From assembly GCF_002999335.1 (NCBI RefSeq), contig NW_020312748.1, forward strand, positions 1 through 64,000: a DNA stretch of 64,000 bases, in the 5' to 3' direction. Origin of the DNA: Cyclospora cayetanensis (Eukaryota > Apicomplexa > Conoidasida > Eucoccidiorida > Eimeriidae). The translations under genes were made by a program, and so were the position numbers. How positions within the stretch are numbered: the first letter of the stretch is position 1; each line of letters starts with the position of its first letter. Below the pieces are notes generated by a model. That model had not been told where the DNA came from and did not search any database. It saw nothing but the letters and a program-made list of their open reading frames with translations. Shown in pieces: positions 10,199 to 22,309 of the stretch.

Positions 10199-13100
10199 CT
10201 AACACCAGAAGGCCTGTGGAGCAGAGGAGACGGAGGCCTTCAACGCCCCCCCCTTCCCTGTCCTATCTATTTCTGGCCTGGCTGCCCCATATCTCCATCT
10301 CCTCAATAGCTCGCTGAGCTCCTTTGCTTCTTCTTTTCCAAAGAGAGAGCCATACTCGCTTAGAACCTTTTGCGTCAGCAGGCGCTCCTCACAGGGGTAT
10401 TTGACGGGCTCTGAAACGAAACAGAACAAACGACAGAAACTAAGTTTAGAGCCTGGGTATAGATCGGACCTGAAAGGCATGAGATACGATAGTGTGGATA
10501 TGTGCCTGAGCAGAGGTGTGCGGAATTCGGTTTGCCTTTGAACCACTAGGGAGTATTGGAGCACATGTACCAGGGCGCATACATGGTTTACGTAATGCGT
10601 GTATAGATGCCAAACTCTTTATTGCACAGGTGCTACGTATGCCTCAATATCGAAAAAGTATTTCCATGAGTTCATGTTACATGAAGAGCCTGTCTAACTA
10701 AAATCAACAATGGAGCAGGTTGTGGTGCACCATGCGGGTATGAGCTAGTGTAAATCATATATGGGGTGAATTTAATTGAAGTTGGAAACAAAAATCGCCT
10801 AATTGCATTCGAGAAAAGCCTACAAACTTCAAACTTTAGAGGTGACTGCCCGTTCACCTAAATTACCTGCTGGGAATTTCATTTTGATGTCACTCGCCGT
10901 GCCCTCCTCTACTAGCCGTTTCTGCACGCGGCTCTTCAGGCGCGAAGACAAAAGGGAGGAGAAGTAAGGACGGAATTTGTCCCGGTGCTGCACAACGAAA
11001 CAGGAAATGCAAGTGAAATGCCACAGCATAAGAGCGTTCGATCTAATTAGTCATCAGCTTTAGGTCTACAGCAACATTCATTACCGAAGCTAGCATACGA
11101 GAAGGCAAACCACTGCACAAGACAGCGCGGTGCAATAACCAGGAAACAAGAGATCGAGGGGGCAATGGAACTATTGCCTCTCTCATGATGTATGATAAAG
11201 TGGCGTTTAGACTGTCTCATATTCTCCGTAGTCAGCAACTCCACCAGCAAATAGGCGGAAGATGGAAAAGAAAAGGCGCAACAAAGGGGTGAGCAACAGT
11301 TGATAACTGACAACCAGGCGAGACGGGCGGGTGACGGCTTCTTGATAAAACATGCGACAGTGAATAACATACGGTATGACCAAAACCGCTCAGCAACCTA
11401 CTTCCATGAGTGCATACAGAAGGTCCTCCCACTTGAAAATATCTGTGGGCCCCGCGAAGAGTTGCCCATAATTAACGATGAATTTAAATATATCCACGTT
11501 ATCTAAGGCAAATGCCATGTGAAGATAGAACTGTTGCAATTCTCTCCCTGGACGCCAAATGCGCACGTCATCCTGGGCGAAAAATGACACGAATTCGCTG
11601 AAAATAGAAGTTAAATTCCCCAGGAAGAGAGCCAATTCATATCCTGGCAGCTGGTAGTTCACCAGCAACTGAATCATACGACGTCCATCTGCTGGATTCA
11701 GGGGGTCAAATGCCTGAGAAATGCAAAGCAAAAAAGTAAATTATCAAAAAGAATCAAAAACAAGAGCACAACTGCATTGAATAATGGGTAAAAAGGAGGG
11801 CTCAGTCATAAAAGCAAACCACTGCGGAAGCACGAAAGTCAGGCATGTTTTTGGAAAAAGGCATGAATGCGCTGACAATACATAATCCGAGCACCTTGTA
11901 CATTTAAGTATGCAGTAGCCAGCTACAGCGACTCCTCATGAACATATCCTACAGATTGCGATGTAGATTTTCGTGTTTTCTTTTTTGTATCATTTCCTTA
12001 TAGTAGATCTTACTTGGCCCCTAGGCCCGTTGGGGTATAGCTTAAATGCTTTATGCAGCAATGCCGAATAAAGAAATGGATATGTGATTTTCTGCTGCAA
12101 AAGATTTCCGTCCACGGCAGCCTCAGTCGCCTTAATACGTAGCATGTAACATGCCCCAAGCCGCTTCATGACGAGCATTAACGACCGTAGCTTCTTCAAC
12201 AGCCGTCTCATCCTGGCCTTCATGGTATCGCACAGAGGACCGGTGCAGACGTCTTCGACAAGAACCAGTACCTCGCGTTGCACCATTCTATTCTCTAGCT
12301 TCACCTGTTCAAGAGCCAATTTCCCTCCCTCGGCGCTCTCATCTTCAGCTTCGCAGGGGTAGAAGTATTGCTGGGGGAGACATGGACCGGGAACACTAGC
12401 CAGAGCCCCAGATGGCAGAGGGAATGAAGCTGAAACAGAAGTAAAGGTAAAACAATCCGCACACGCACTAGGGGACCTGGAAAGAGGGCGGCAGCCGTCC
12501 ATCAGTCAAAATAATTATCTTGAGTAAAGGCTAAACGTGGTCATATATAGTCACATCTAGACTACAGTAGGTCCCGAGACCTAGAATAAGCAGCTTAGAT
12601 GGGGCAGAACAGTGCGCGCCGTGCAGCATTCACTACTACTCTCATGAACCTATTCATAAATGCATTTTCCCACATGACTCGCGTCAAGGTATATACGACA
12701 ATTTACAACTGTACCGATTGATACACTGATGGGCATAGTTGTGAAGATAACGAGCTTATTCACCCTGGTTTTCTGCCGGGTTTTGCTGAGATCTGCCGTG
12801 AGAGGACCTCGTACTGGGATTCCACCCCGGGGGGTACTGTGTAGGAGTATATTTGTGAGTTGCTGGGAATGATGGTCCCGCGGGGGCAAGCTTGCTATTT
12901 AGACGCATTTGCTTTGGCTGGAGGTACATATTAATGTACTCTTCATTATACCGAACCCGCATTGGATTCTTGCACTGGTGTATCTTCTCATTCTCCCCCT
13001 GACCATCTCGCATGCCTCGATGCCTCCTGTGCGAGCAGACGGCGCAAGAGCATGACATATACTTTCCGAAAGCGCTGCTATCTATGGGGAAAGATGTGCT

Positions 13101-13336
13101 GAAGCAGGACTGAAACAAATCAGCTGCCATGTGCATCGCCAGCTCCATGACAGTCCGCCCTCCCCTGTCACGGACAAACAGGTTGCTCGTCTTCGGTAGC
13201 TCCGCAAAAAATGCCATAAAGTCGCATCTCTCTAAACATGTGTGGAGGAAAGAATTCCCTCCTCCATATGGTCCATCCATCGTTGCGGCACTCCGACTGC
13301 GCGTGCCGGATGTGTTCGAGTGCGAGGCCCGGCACA
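10199..13336 (-). CDS. Multi-exon protein of unknown function
   Basis: Not recognised. Exons supported by splice sites and matching phases: 13336-12764, 12429-12014, 11713-11402, one near 11238-11100 whose donor is not fixed, 10987-10867 and 10410-10199 (stop TAG). The first contains FLHTCLERCDFMAFFAELP followed by DRGGRTVMELAMHMAADLF, which looks loosely like ankyrin-type helical repeats, then a Pro/Ser/Gln-rich stretch. The second is helical and basic (KARMRRLLKKLRSLMLVMKRL). The third is rich in aromatics and Leu (QLPGYELALFLGNLTSIF). The last two are Lys/Arg/Glu-rich. No signal peptide or membrane segment is visible in these exons. Exon 13336 starts with an acceptor in phase 1, so at least one exon lies upstream, perhaps at 14553-14417. 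Confidence 0.65.
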
Positions 13337-14416
13337 CTACAAAGAGTACTCACAAGCCTTCAATTCCCGCTAAAGCAAAAGAATATCTGAGATCAGTCCC
13401 ATCAAGGGTTTGTGGTGGGAAGATGAAAAATCCAACGTTTCTCCACCCAGAAGGACCTCGCTCCACGGGGTTCCCAGATCGCGAATATTCCAGTGATGGC
13501 TCGACGTGCTGCAGTGATTTAATGAATTCACACTTTCTCATTCTGTATCTCAACACATGTCGCGAAAGTCGTCCGATAATGCCACTTTAAAGAAGCTGTA
13601 TGCAGCTCGGGAGTGCTTTAGCTCAGCAGTTGACCACAGGATGCAAAACGCCGGTCTGTAAGTCAACTTCCCATCAAGGCGCTTGTAGTCCAGGAAAAAT
13701 GATAAAAGAGTCTTCGCTAATACGAGACTTGATGTCTGGAAAATGCTCTGGGAAGCCTCTATAATGAGTTTTGACCCAACTTACAGGGAGCAGCCCACTG
13801 GCTGCTGGTGTCGCACATCGGGGAGTCCGGAATGCTTGCAATGGAACAGAACGTTCATTCACCTTGTGTGTGCCGCCATTATCCTCTCAAGATCAGCTAT
13901 TCGCTTTAACGTGCTTTTGTCGTTTCAGTTTCAAAACTATGGATGCTCACTTGAGCACTGCGCTAGCTATAAGTGCCGGTCAGACAGCTTAACGCCGATC
14001 CAGAGAATGAACTGGCATTTGGCAGGGATTTAATCAAAAATTCCCTACTTTGGAGAGGATAGGACGTTGGTTGGTCTTTTATTTCGCATCCATAAAGAAA
14101 AAGGGGGGAAGGCACGATTCATCTTATCGTCCAGGCTGCAGGTTCCCCAAACGGAGAGCTACATAGTACGCAACACACCCCGAGTTTGCTGTGCGCAGCT
14201 TCAATGCAGTCGTATTGATTGGTACAGTTTCGTTTTAGGAGCACAAAGAAAGGGTTCTATACTGCTGCTCTCATCTCCCTAGTTTGCGGGGCGCATCCCG
14301 TGACCGGCTTATTCTTTTCGGTTTCTCAGTGATCATGAAAAATTTAAGCTTAATCTACTGTGCTGAAAAATGACATAGCGCATCACCTTGTAAAGTTCTA
14401 CAGATCAGCTGCTCAC

Positions 14417-14553
14417 GAGCCGGAGGAGTACAGTTCTTCCTTAGCTGTATGGACAGCTTCTGAAATTGCAGATTTGTCGTACGCAACATAACACTCCACA
14501 ATACCTTCAAGTAGCCTTCCGTACAGTAGCAACGCATGTTGAAACATTCTGAG
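14417..14553 (-). other. Candidate upstream exon of the 10.2-13.3 kb gene
   Basis: An open segment bounded by an AG acceptor at 14554-14555 and a GTGAGC donor at 14416-14411. It reads as a helical peptide including RMFQHALLLYGRLLEGIV. It has the right strand and spacing, but its end phase (2) does not match the exon at 13336 directly, so another exon would be needed between them. The rest of 13337-14853 shows nothing else firm. Confidence 0.3.
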
Positions 14554-14853
14554 CTTTGATATGTTATTTTGTTTCTTATTTATGAGTTTTTTTCGCGCAA
14601 TCGCAATCAGCGCGAGCTTGTAGGCATTCTTTTTAATTCGGCAGAGCTTCTGCCGGAAAACCGAAATTTTCACCACCCCCAACCATGCATTTGGCCCTCA
14701 TGCATCGCACTGCATAATCATCCCATCACCCTCTCGTTTTTAAAAGCCTATCAGTAGCCTAGCAGTGGAAACAGCTGCGCGGGTGTCGTGCGCTTTGCTC
14801 GCCATCGTTTGGTAGAGCGCACCACTTCTGGCACCTCCACCCGCTTGTATATT

Positions 14854-17221
14854 ATGTTGGGAAAGTGGAAGTTCAGCAACAGCTCTGCAAAGACAACAGA
14901 GGCTATGCCTCCAGTAGCAGCCGAACACAGAGTGCTGCCCAATCAACATGGGCACGACACCCGAGAGAGGAAATGCGCGCGGAGCGGATACTATTTTTGT
15001 TTGATCCAGTCCTCCCCATTTCCATCGTGCTATATTTTCAGAGATATTGGAGACTACGTCGTTGGCTGTAGCTGTGCAAACAATACTTTTGGCACGCTTG
15101 TTCCAATACCTCTTGGACGGTTCTTAGAGTGTAGAGGAAAGTGTCCTCAGTTGCGCGTTAAGGTTCGAGAGACTAGTATTGCTCTACACCAACCAAGTTG
15201 GCTCCCGGCGTCTTCGACTGAAGTGGATCAAATCTTCACTTGTCATTTTTTAAAGGAAACCGGGAAAGGCCTTGAGCTTTTTACACAGATTGACTCTGCA
15301 GAAAATTGCAGTTTCCGCATGCTGCCAGTGAAAATGTCTGATCGACGGACGATCAACAAAAGTGATGGTCCTATTTGTAGCTTTTCTCTACGCCGCGTCC
15401 TACTTGGGATGGATCGGCAGTTAAGCCGGTGTGCATCAAAGGGAGCAGTGCACTCCCGTATGGGCACCCGGTGTGCTGCGGCTACCAACCTAACGGAATA
15501 TGATGTGCCAATTTCCTGCCGATTCGAAATCTTCCTTGATGTGCGATTGGGCAAAGGAGGCAACGGCGAGGTATTTCTTGGGATAGAGCGAATGCAAGGA
15601 CAGGCTGTGGCGATCAAACGTGAACCGAAGGAAATGCTGCGTCATGAATTTTCGCTCATTCGCGAAATCCGCCTGGACGGCCCCTTGTTGACGTACAGAG
15701 CACAAGACCCGCATCCTACTAAGTTTCTTGGATTGGTTGTACATTCTGTCGCCGTTGAAGTGGGCAATTCTGCAGTTGCAACAGCGATTGCCCATCACAG
15801 CGCAGTTGATGATACCCATGATCATCTGGCGCTTGAATTAGTCAATGGAGGAGAACTACGGAAGTTCTTAAAGACTAAACACACCTCCGGCATGCCGGTA
15901 CGAAATGCCATGCAATACATCAAGTTAAAGAGCAATTCAGTGGTTATGCTTCAGGTCGAGGTGGCCAGGGTGTACATTTATCAAATTGTGTGCGCATTGG
16001 TGCTTATTCATTCTAAAAATATTATTCACCGCGATCTCAAAACACAAAACATCTTGGTGCGGCATGGGGAAACATTCCTAGCTGACGAAGTTAAGCTAAT
16101 AGATTTTGGCAATAGCGCGTAAGTCGGCTAAGAGTATCGCTTCTAGCGGTTTTTCCCATCGTTACTTCACATCAGGAAAGTCAAACCGGGAAGTATTTTC
16201 ACAAAGAATTATACGACCTGCTTCGCTTGCGCACCTGAGCAGTTCTTATTGACGGGAAAAGGATATAGCTATGCCATCGATGTTTGGGCTGTGGGAACTA
16301 TATTCTTTGAGCTCTTGACTGGAGAACGTCTATTCGAATGTCTCAACATCCACGTACGCTTCGCAATCGTCTTTTTGTGTAATTGTGCATGCAAGGAAGC
16401 ACCTTCGCGTGTTGTAGGAAGCTTCTAGGCAAATTCCGGCATTCAAGGAGAAGCAAGTGAAAGATCGCCTGCCTTGTATAAGGCAGGATGCAAAAGACTT
16501 TTTACTCAAATGTTTAACCAAGGATCCACGGAAGCGACCAACGGCCCTTCAGCTCCTCACGTCTCCGTTCCTATTCCCGTTACACATCTATCAAATCAGA
16601 AGACGCATCGAAACTACAGACGTCTACACGTCGTATATGAAAGCTTTCGAGAAAGGATGGGGGAACTTGCAGCCTATTCAAGATGTCTCAATGACGGAAA
16701 GCATCTATTACGACGGCGCCGCCGCGATGTTCACTTCAGATTTCACCGACTCCGACGCTGTTAATGTTGTTTTACCCGTGTTCGAGTGTGTACCTGACTT
16801 CAGATCGCAAGACCGTGGAATTCAAATCCACCATTGGGCTCTAGAAAGCGACGCATCGTTTTATTTCATCAAAGCGGAAGCAGGGGAGCCTGGTGCAAGT
16901 CGTTTTAGCACTTCATCTACATCGTTGCCGAAGAATGATTCGGTGCAAAGCTTTACGTCAAATGGAAGTTCACAAGACTTTGGGGACATCTGTTTGAGCC
17001 CTGGCCTGAACAAGTCACTTTCGGAGTGTCAAATCTTTCATTCAGCAAACAGCGCTCCGAAGTTCGGGCAAGGCATACCGCAGTGCAGTCTGACATGCTC
17101 AACGGCGTCGCTTGCATCACCGATGCCTCCTCCATCCCTAGTATATGGGGGTGCTGCAGATCCACTGGCGGGGAGCCAAGGGACGATAGAGGCACTGGCG
17201 GAAAGAATTGATTCACTGTAG
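14854..17221 (+). CDS. Serine/threonine protein kinase, 3 exons, about 748 aa
   Basis: Eukaryotic protein kinase fold. Exons 14854-16118, 16176-16353 and 16418-17221, phases consistent. Residues 1-225 are a Cys-containing N-terminal region without a known domain. The glycine-rich loop GKGGNGEV is near residue 232 and the VAIK lysine near 255. A long insert separates helix C from the hinge. The catalytic loop reads HRDLKTQNIL (D394) and the metal-binding DFG is at about 417. Exon 2 supplies APEQ and DVWAVGTIFFELLTG. Exon 3 has the closing CLTKDPRKRPTA motif, then a Ser-rich tail of about 220 residues. Catalytic residues are present, so it is probably active. The K-T-Q-N in place of K-P-E-N and the long insert leave the kinase group unclear. 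The first in-frame ATG was used as start; an upstream exon is possible. Confidence 0.88.
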
Positions 17222-17263
17222 AAGTGGAAAAATACACAATACATTCCGCTATAAAAATCAGCA

Positions 17264-18913
17264 TCACTTTGAGTGTGAGGGCCTCTCTTGTTTCAGCTTT
17301 GAGAGCAGTCGTTGCTCCTCTAGCTGAAGCTCGAGGACTTTCCCCCTTAGTAGATGCCCACTACTTTTTAACCATGCATCGTATGCCTTTACGTCGAATG
17401 TTGGATGTTTCTGTTGCTCCAAAAATCGGTCGCTTTTCCACTTAGCCCTGAAGTAGCGCCCTCGGTTAACTGGATCGTTGCGCACTTTTCGATTTCCCTC
17501 CGGAGGGCATCGTGGGGAAGGCCGAATGGTTTTGCTTCCTGACATACGGGTATAGCTAGCAGGACGGCTCTTCTGTCTATGAGTTCCATTCCTCTCTGAA
17601 GTCGCAGCATGATCCGTCGAAGTGGGCAGAGTTGCTGCCAAAGTGTCTAGCATCATTTGGCGCCTGAGCAGCTCGTCTTTTTCTAGCTGCTGCAATCGCT
17701 TAAGATGCCTCAACTGCCGGACCTGCAACTCTCGATCTCGTATACTTGCAGGCGAGTTTTGCCACGGCCTACTGCACGAACTATAGAAGCTTTTGTTGGC
17801 ATGTGAAGGATGAGTTGCGTCCAATTGCGGGCGGACATTTTTTCCTGTTGGTATCCTGCGGCAACCAGTATGGGGTGCTTCAGCACTTGCCTCGCATGTG
17901 TCGATGCCTTCTCCACAGAAGCGCTCAAGCTGAAGCACCTTCTTGTGGCCCCCGCATTTAGGAGACGCGAAGTTTTCTTTTCCAACAGCTTGATGGTTAC
18001 ACCTCAAGGTGTTCCGTACCGCATGCGTGCAGCACCGCAGATGAGTCGACTTCGGCACGCAGCACCGCTCTTGTCGCGGGGGTACAAGTGATTCCGGTGT
18101 GGCCTGATATCCAGAAGTAGCATGAACACAGGCAGCACCGCTGGCGTCATCTAACTCCTCTGTGAACTGTTGATCGTACAAGTGATCAGCTTCCACGTGA
18201 GGATGGCTTTCTTGCTCTGAATTTCTCTGATAAAGTGGACAGCCCAGTTCATCCAGTGGCTCAGGCAGAAGCTGTGCCTCCCCGTTGTTCGTGTTCTCGA
18301 CAAGTCTGTAGTGATACTGGAAGTAGTGGGGGTTTTGAAGCATCTTTTCTCCTGTTTCCTGATCCGTTTGCACATATTCCTGAGTCGTCGTATCCCATAC
18401 GTAATATTCATATTCTATTTGACGCATTTCTGCTTGAGCCTGAGTGGATGAAAGCGGAGCATCAGTCAGTACAGCTCCTGTTCCGTGCACTTGCTGCCTC
18501 GGAGAGGGATCCGTAAAATGGTCGACTCGACGATCATGATAGCAGCCCTGCAAAGGGTGATACACTTCCCACACATCAGTATTTTGTGAACGCTTCGTAG
18601 CCCCGCAAGTAAAGAAATCCTTGCTTATCATCTTTGGGGCTATTGAAGGACAATGGCAATAATCTTGCATCACTGCACAGGAGCATCCTGACTGTGCTTC
18701 TTGTTCCTGCGCAATCCCATTTGCATTTGCTGCTCCACATAGCCCGTTACGCAGCGACTCCTGCTGAGACTGGTTGGGAGAAAAACCAGAGGAACAAAAA
18801 GAATATGGCTGATGATTTATATGCATGTCCCCCATAGGTCCCTGGGTGTCATTTCGTGGGCGCAGGCATTGACAGCACTGGTACCCAGCGTGGTCTGCAC
18901 CTTGCGAGATCAT
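17264..18913 (-). CDS. Protein of unknown function with aromatic repeat and coiled-coil C-terminus
   Basis: Not recognised. Long open frame of about 549 codons from the ATG at 18913. The frame stays open further upstream, and an AG acceptor (TCTCCTTACAG) just before 18935 suggests that an upstream exon supplies the true N-terminus. A Cys-rich start (QCCQCLRP) is followed by a segment with regularly spaced aromatics (YEYYVWDTTTQEYVQTD) that resembles an OCRE-type aromatic repeat; this is only an inference. The last third is Arg/Leu/Gln-rich and probably coiled coil (LKRLQQLEKDELLRRQM; LELQLEEQRLLSKL). Its stop lies 42 bp from the stop of the kinase gene on the other strand. No signal peptide or membrane segment is visible. 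Confidence 0.72.
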   Translation of the reverse strand: MISQGADHAGYQCCQCLRPRNDTQGPMGDMHINHQPYSFCSSGFSPNQSQQESLRNGLCGAANANGIAQEQEAQSGCSCAVMQDYCHCPSIAPKMISKDFFTCGATKRSQNTDVWEVYHPLQGCYHDRRVDHFTDPSPRQQVHGTGAVLTDAPLSSTQAQAEMRQIEYEYYVWDTTTQEYVQTDQETGEKMLQNPHYFQYHYRLVENTNNGEAQLLPEPLDELGCPLYQRNSEQESHPHVEADHLYDQQFTEELDDASGAACVHATSGYQATPESLVPPRQERCCVPKSTHLRCCTHAVRNTLRCNHQAVGKENFASPKCGGHKKVLQLERFCGEGIDTCEASAEAPHTGCRRIPTGKNVRPQLDATHPSHANKSFYSSCSRPWQNSPASIRDRELQVRQLRHLKRLQQLEKDELLRRQMMLDTLAATLPTSTDHAATSERNGTHRQKSRPASYTRMSGSKTIRPSPRCPPEGNRKVRNDPVNRGRYFRAKWKSDRFLEQQKHPTFDVKAYDAWLKSSGHLLRGKVLELQLEEQRLLSKLKQERPSHSK

Positions 18914-20055
18914 TGAAAGATATAATCCCTTTACTCCTGTAAGGAGACAGAATAATGTACTATTGTCGTAGCCAAATTGCTTTTCGAGCGTTTTGACGGT
19001 TTGCTCCAAGACTAACACGAAAACATTGCAGCGGCAGGGGAGGGGTAGCCACCGTCTATTTACTCCTCATGAAATACTCAATTGTGGTATTTCGCTGTAG
19101 GTACAGAAAAAATATACAAAATTAAATTCATCCGCGTTCTGCTGCTGCCTCTAGCGTACCGCAACAGCACAGCACCTCTGGCGCAGCGTCGGCTGTCCTC
19201 TAGGGAAAGCTGCACACACCATTGCGAAACATCTTGAAAACGGTTCAAATTTAGACTTTTTGTGGCCGTATTATAGTATAATGCGGTTTAAGTACACTTC
19301 GTCAAAATGGGTAACCTTTGAATGCATGCTACACCCAGCGAACGCCACCAAATCGCCGAGCCCTGTGATGGCGCGTATTCCGGGGGGACTCCAGCGTTTA
19401 ACTTGGTAATAAAGCTTCATCTACTTAACTAAATCCGAATTCAGCGGCTCACAGAGTCATCCTAGCCCGTCTACAGAAAATGCTTGCCGTCTTCACACGC
19501 ATGGTACCGCCGTGCAAGAAACCTGCCCAAGGCCGAATTCTACGAACGGTGAAGGCTCTGACTAAGGGAAGAACCCCTCATTCGGACCCCCCAGTTCAGT
19601 AAACAGCAACAAATGCGGACAAACCATTCGCCCTAGAGCTTCTCGACTGCTGGCTGCAACTGCTCGACATTCACAATTCTGACGCGTGCATGGCTACCGT
19701 AAGCTTTTTAAAGCCTGCCACTGTATATGCAGGCCCTGCCCTAGCAAGATCCTATCGGAGAAACCCATCAGCAGCTAACTCTCAAGGGCGAATTCCGTTA
19801 TGTAGACATACCGCTACGTTTCTGCTACTTCACTGGTTTCTGGATTCAAGTTCTCGCAACGTGCTAATTACCCCGTAAAGCAGATGCAACAATTGGGGGG
19901 AAGTTTGTACTTCATAAATCAGTCTTTCCCCCTAGCACCTAGTTTGCCAAAAACGCCAGCTTCCAGCAAACCAGGTGCCTATTCACTCCACTGCTGCCCA
20001 TTTTTACAGTCTAAGCTCAATAGATCATCTGATGTGATCCATCTGGATTTGCTGT
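18914..20055. other. Gap without recognised gene
   Basis: About 1.1 kb between two minus-strand genes. It should include the 5' end of the gene ending at 17264 and the 3' UTR of eS21. Short open frames here have no homology I recognise. Confidence 0.55.
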
Positions 20056-20506
20056 TTACTTGGAGAAGCTCAGAATCTTTTTCTCACACATGAGACGGTT
20101 CATGCAGGCATCGCTCTCCCCCCGCTGTCTAACAGCGCCGCTCAGCGCAACTGTCGTGTACTCTCCGGTGTAACGACCGGCCTCGTCGACCTACAAACAA
20201 ATACAAGTTCGTAAAATGCTGCGAGGCAGCACTAATTCACGCCCATATAAACATTAAAAGAACTAACTCCAAAATGTGCGACGCCTTAGACCAAAGAGCG
20301 GCAAACCAAGCATCCTCTCTATGTGAAAGCGGACTAGCCAGGGTGTAACTATACTGAATGACGACAGTTGGGAGAAAAAAAGCACGACTCACCATCCCAA
20401 CGTTGATCTGAACCGCCCCATGCTCCTTGGCAGGGATTAACCGAGAGGTGGCTGAGCACTTCCTGGGGACGTACAGATCAACAACCTTTCCCTCTTCGTT
20501 CTCCAT
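20056..20506 (-). CDS. RPS21: 40S ribosomal protein S21 (eS21), 2 exons, 82 aa
   Basis: Small-subunit ribosomal protein. Exon 1 at 20506-20393 begins with ATG and contains the family signature [16 protein letters not shown], followed by [12 protein letters not shown]. The GTGAGT donor follows in phase 0. Exon 2 at 20190-20056 starts after TTTGTTTGTAG and reads [20 protein letters not shown], then [11 protein letters not shown], ending at TAA. Length (82) matches the usual 81-87 residues. The gene is compact, with one 202-bp intron, unlike its intron-heavy neighbours. Confidence 0.96.
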
Positions 20507-22309
20507 CCTACACGCAGGCAGAGGAAACAGGAAGAGCGGAATGTATACGGGGGTGATGCTGAAGAAGTGGGGGATGCACAAGGCAAGGGCTGCAGGGAGC
20601 AGCAGGCGGTACTCAAATTCATAATAACTATAAGCGCCAGATACAAAGGAATAGCCCACACGACAGAAGTGTGAAGAATGAACAACAAATTATCGGTGGG
20701 AAAACCAGAGTTTAACGCAACAACAGCTGCAGATTTAAAACAGCTGAATATTGCACGCTGAATATTTATGGCCTCTGTGGCACTGCTGAGCGGCTGCAAT
20801 CCGGGAAAAATCCTCGTAGCATGAGCTGCCTAGTTCTGCAACTGATGCGGAACTAGACCGTACGCAAAAAGTAGAGAACAAATCACGGAGAGACATGCCG
20901 GACAGCGAACACCCCAACGCAGCCAAAGGCACCCGGACCCGCCCTTTTCTCCGACCCTGTTGAACGGAGAAATCCATCGGTGGCCAATACGAAGTCGCTC
21001 AATGAGATAAAGACGCACGAAAAGCACAAGTACTATTTTCTCTCGAAATATTCTTCGTTCCTCAATCGGCCAATGAGTATACCGTAGGAATCCGTGAGGC
21101 ATCGTCAAGTGGACATCCACGCTTAATTCCAAATGAATACTAAGAGCACTAATGGGGCCTCCATGCAGTAATTCCTTTGTCTGTTTTGCATATCCATTTA
21201 CAGCACAGCGTCTGCTCTCCTCGTGTGGGGCTGTTTCTGCTCACTTGGTGTTGGTGGCGTAAACGGCAGGAACACGAGAAAAAGAAGATAATTGCCCAAT
21301 AATATGGCAGAAGTTCTTTTTCTTTGCTCCTGAGAGGTGTAGATCAATCTAAGGCTGTCCTTCATTCCTACCGTGCCCCGCCCCGCAATTGTTGATGGTT
21401 ATTCAGCACAACGCCTTTTGGGGCTGGCTACTGCTGTTCTTGGGTACATGGTCCATGAACTCGCGAGGGAATAAGAATCAATCTCTATTCCGTTCATTTT
21501 GTTCAATCAGTAGTCTGAAAATTCTATTGTAGTAATTTCTACCCTAGAGGCGGCCAATATCGTATTTCCCTTCTTGAAGCCAAGTTTGTTCTGTCGTCTA
21601 CACAGCAGGTTGCTATCAGCTAGCTGTCGATTGACTTTCTGATGGTCTCCATGTGCATATTTGCGCTGTTCCGTATATCCTTTTCCTTACCTTTTAATTG
21701 CAAGCAAGATCATAACCCTGCTTTCTTCTGTTGGCCACGTTGTCTCGCCGCACTAGCTCTCGTACTATACCACCACGCTTTTTTGCGCGCGTCGAATCTG
21801 TCGACGTCCCTTCGATAGCGTTGGGATATCAATTTGTCTGTCATCTTTTATTCACTCTAGGATTTTTCATTCTTCATTTATTGTCGTCAGAGGCTCTCAG
21901 CATCGCGGGTAGGCTAAAACACTCTTGGCAAGAGCAAGTTCGGACCGAGATGCAAGCAATAGCCAAAATCCGAAGCGCAGCAGGATGTGTCCCCTTGTCA
22001 GCAAACGTTCGACCTGTTGTGCTGATGTGTCTGTGGAAGTAATATGCGCATAGACATACCCTTATTTAGCGAGAGGAACTGCCCATAATGTGTTACTGTA
22101 ATGAAGCATGTGAAAATGGATAGTGTGAATGTTTTGCTCCTTCTTCAGCGGTGCAAGAATAGCAACTCTTCAAGCTACGAGGAAATATCTATTGCAATGA
22201 GTGTCGTCTGCCGTCGTCTGTTTCCCTCAGATCGATAGCCCTTTTCCCCCTGACCCCACCGTCTTCTCTGTACCCGTCTTCGCTGAATCTCCACCTGCTA
22301 TCTTTGCAG
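20507..22309. other. Gap without recognised gene
   Basis: About 1.8 kb between divergent genes (eS21 minus, secreted protein plus). One plus-strand frame at about 21731-22042 is open without an ATG and contains a hydrophobic stretch (HLLFTLGFFILHLLSS). It could be an exon but has no supporting phase partner. No repeats or RNA genes were seen. Confidence 0.5.
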
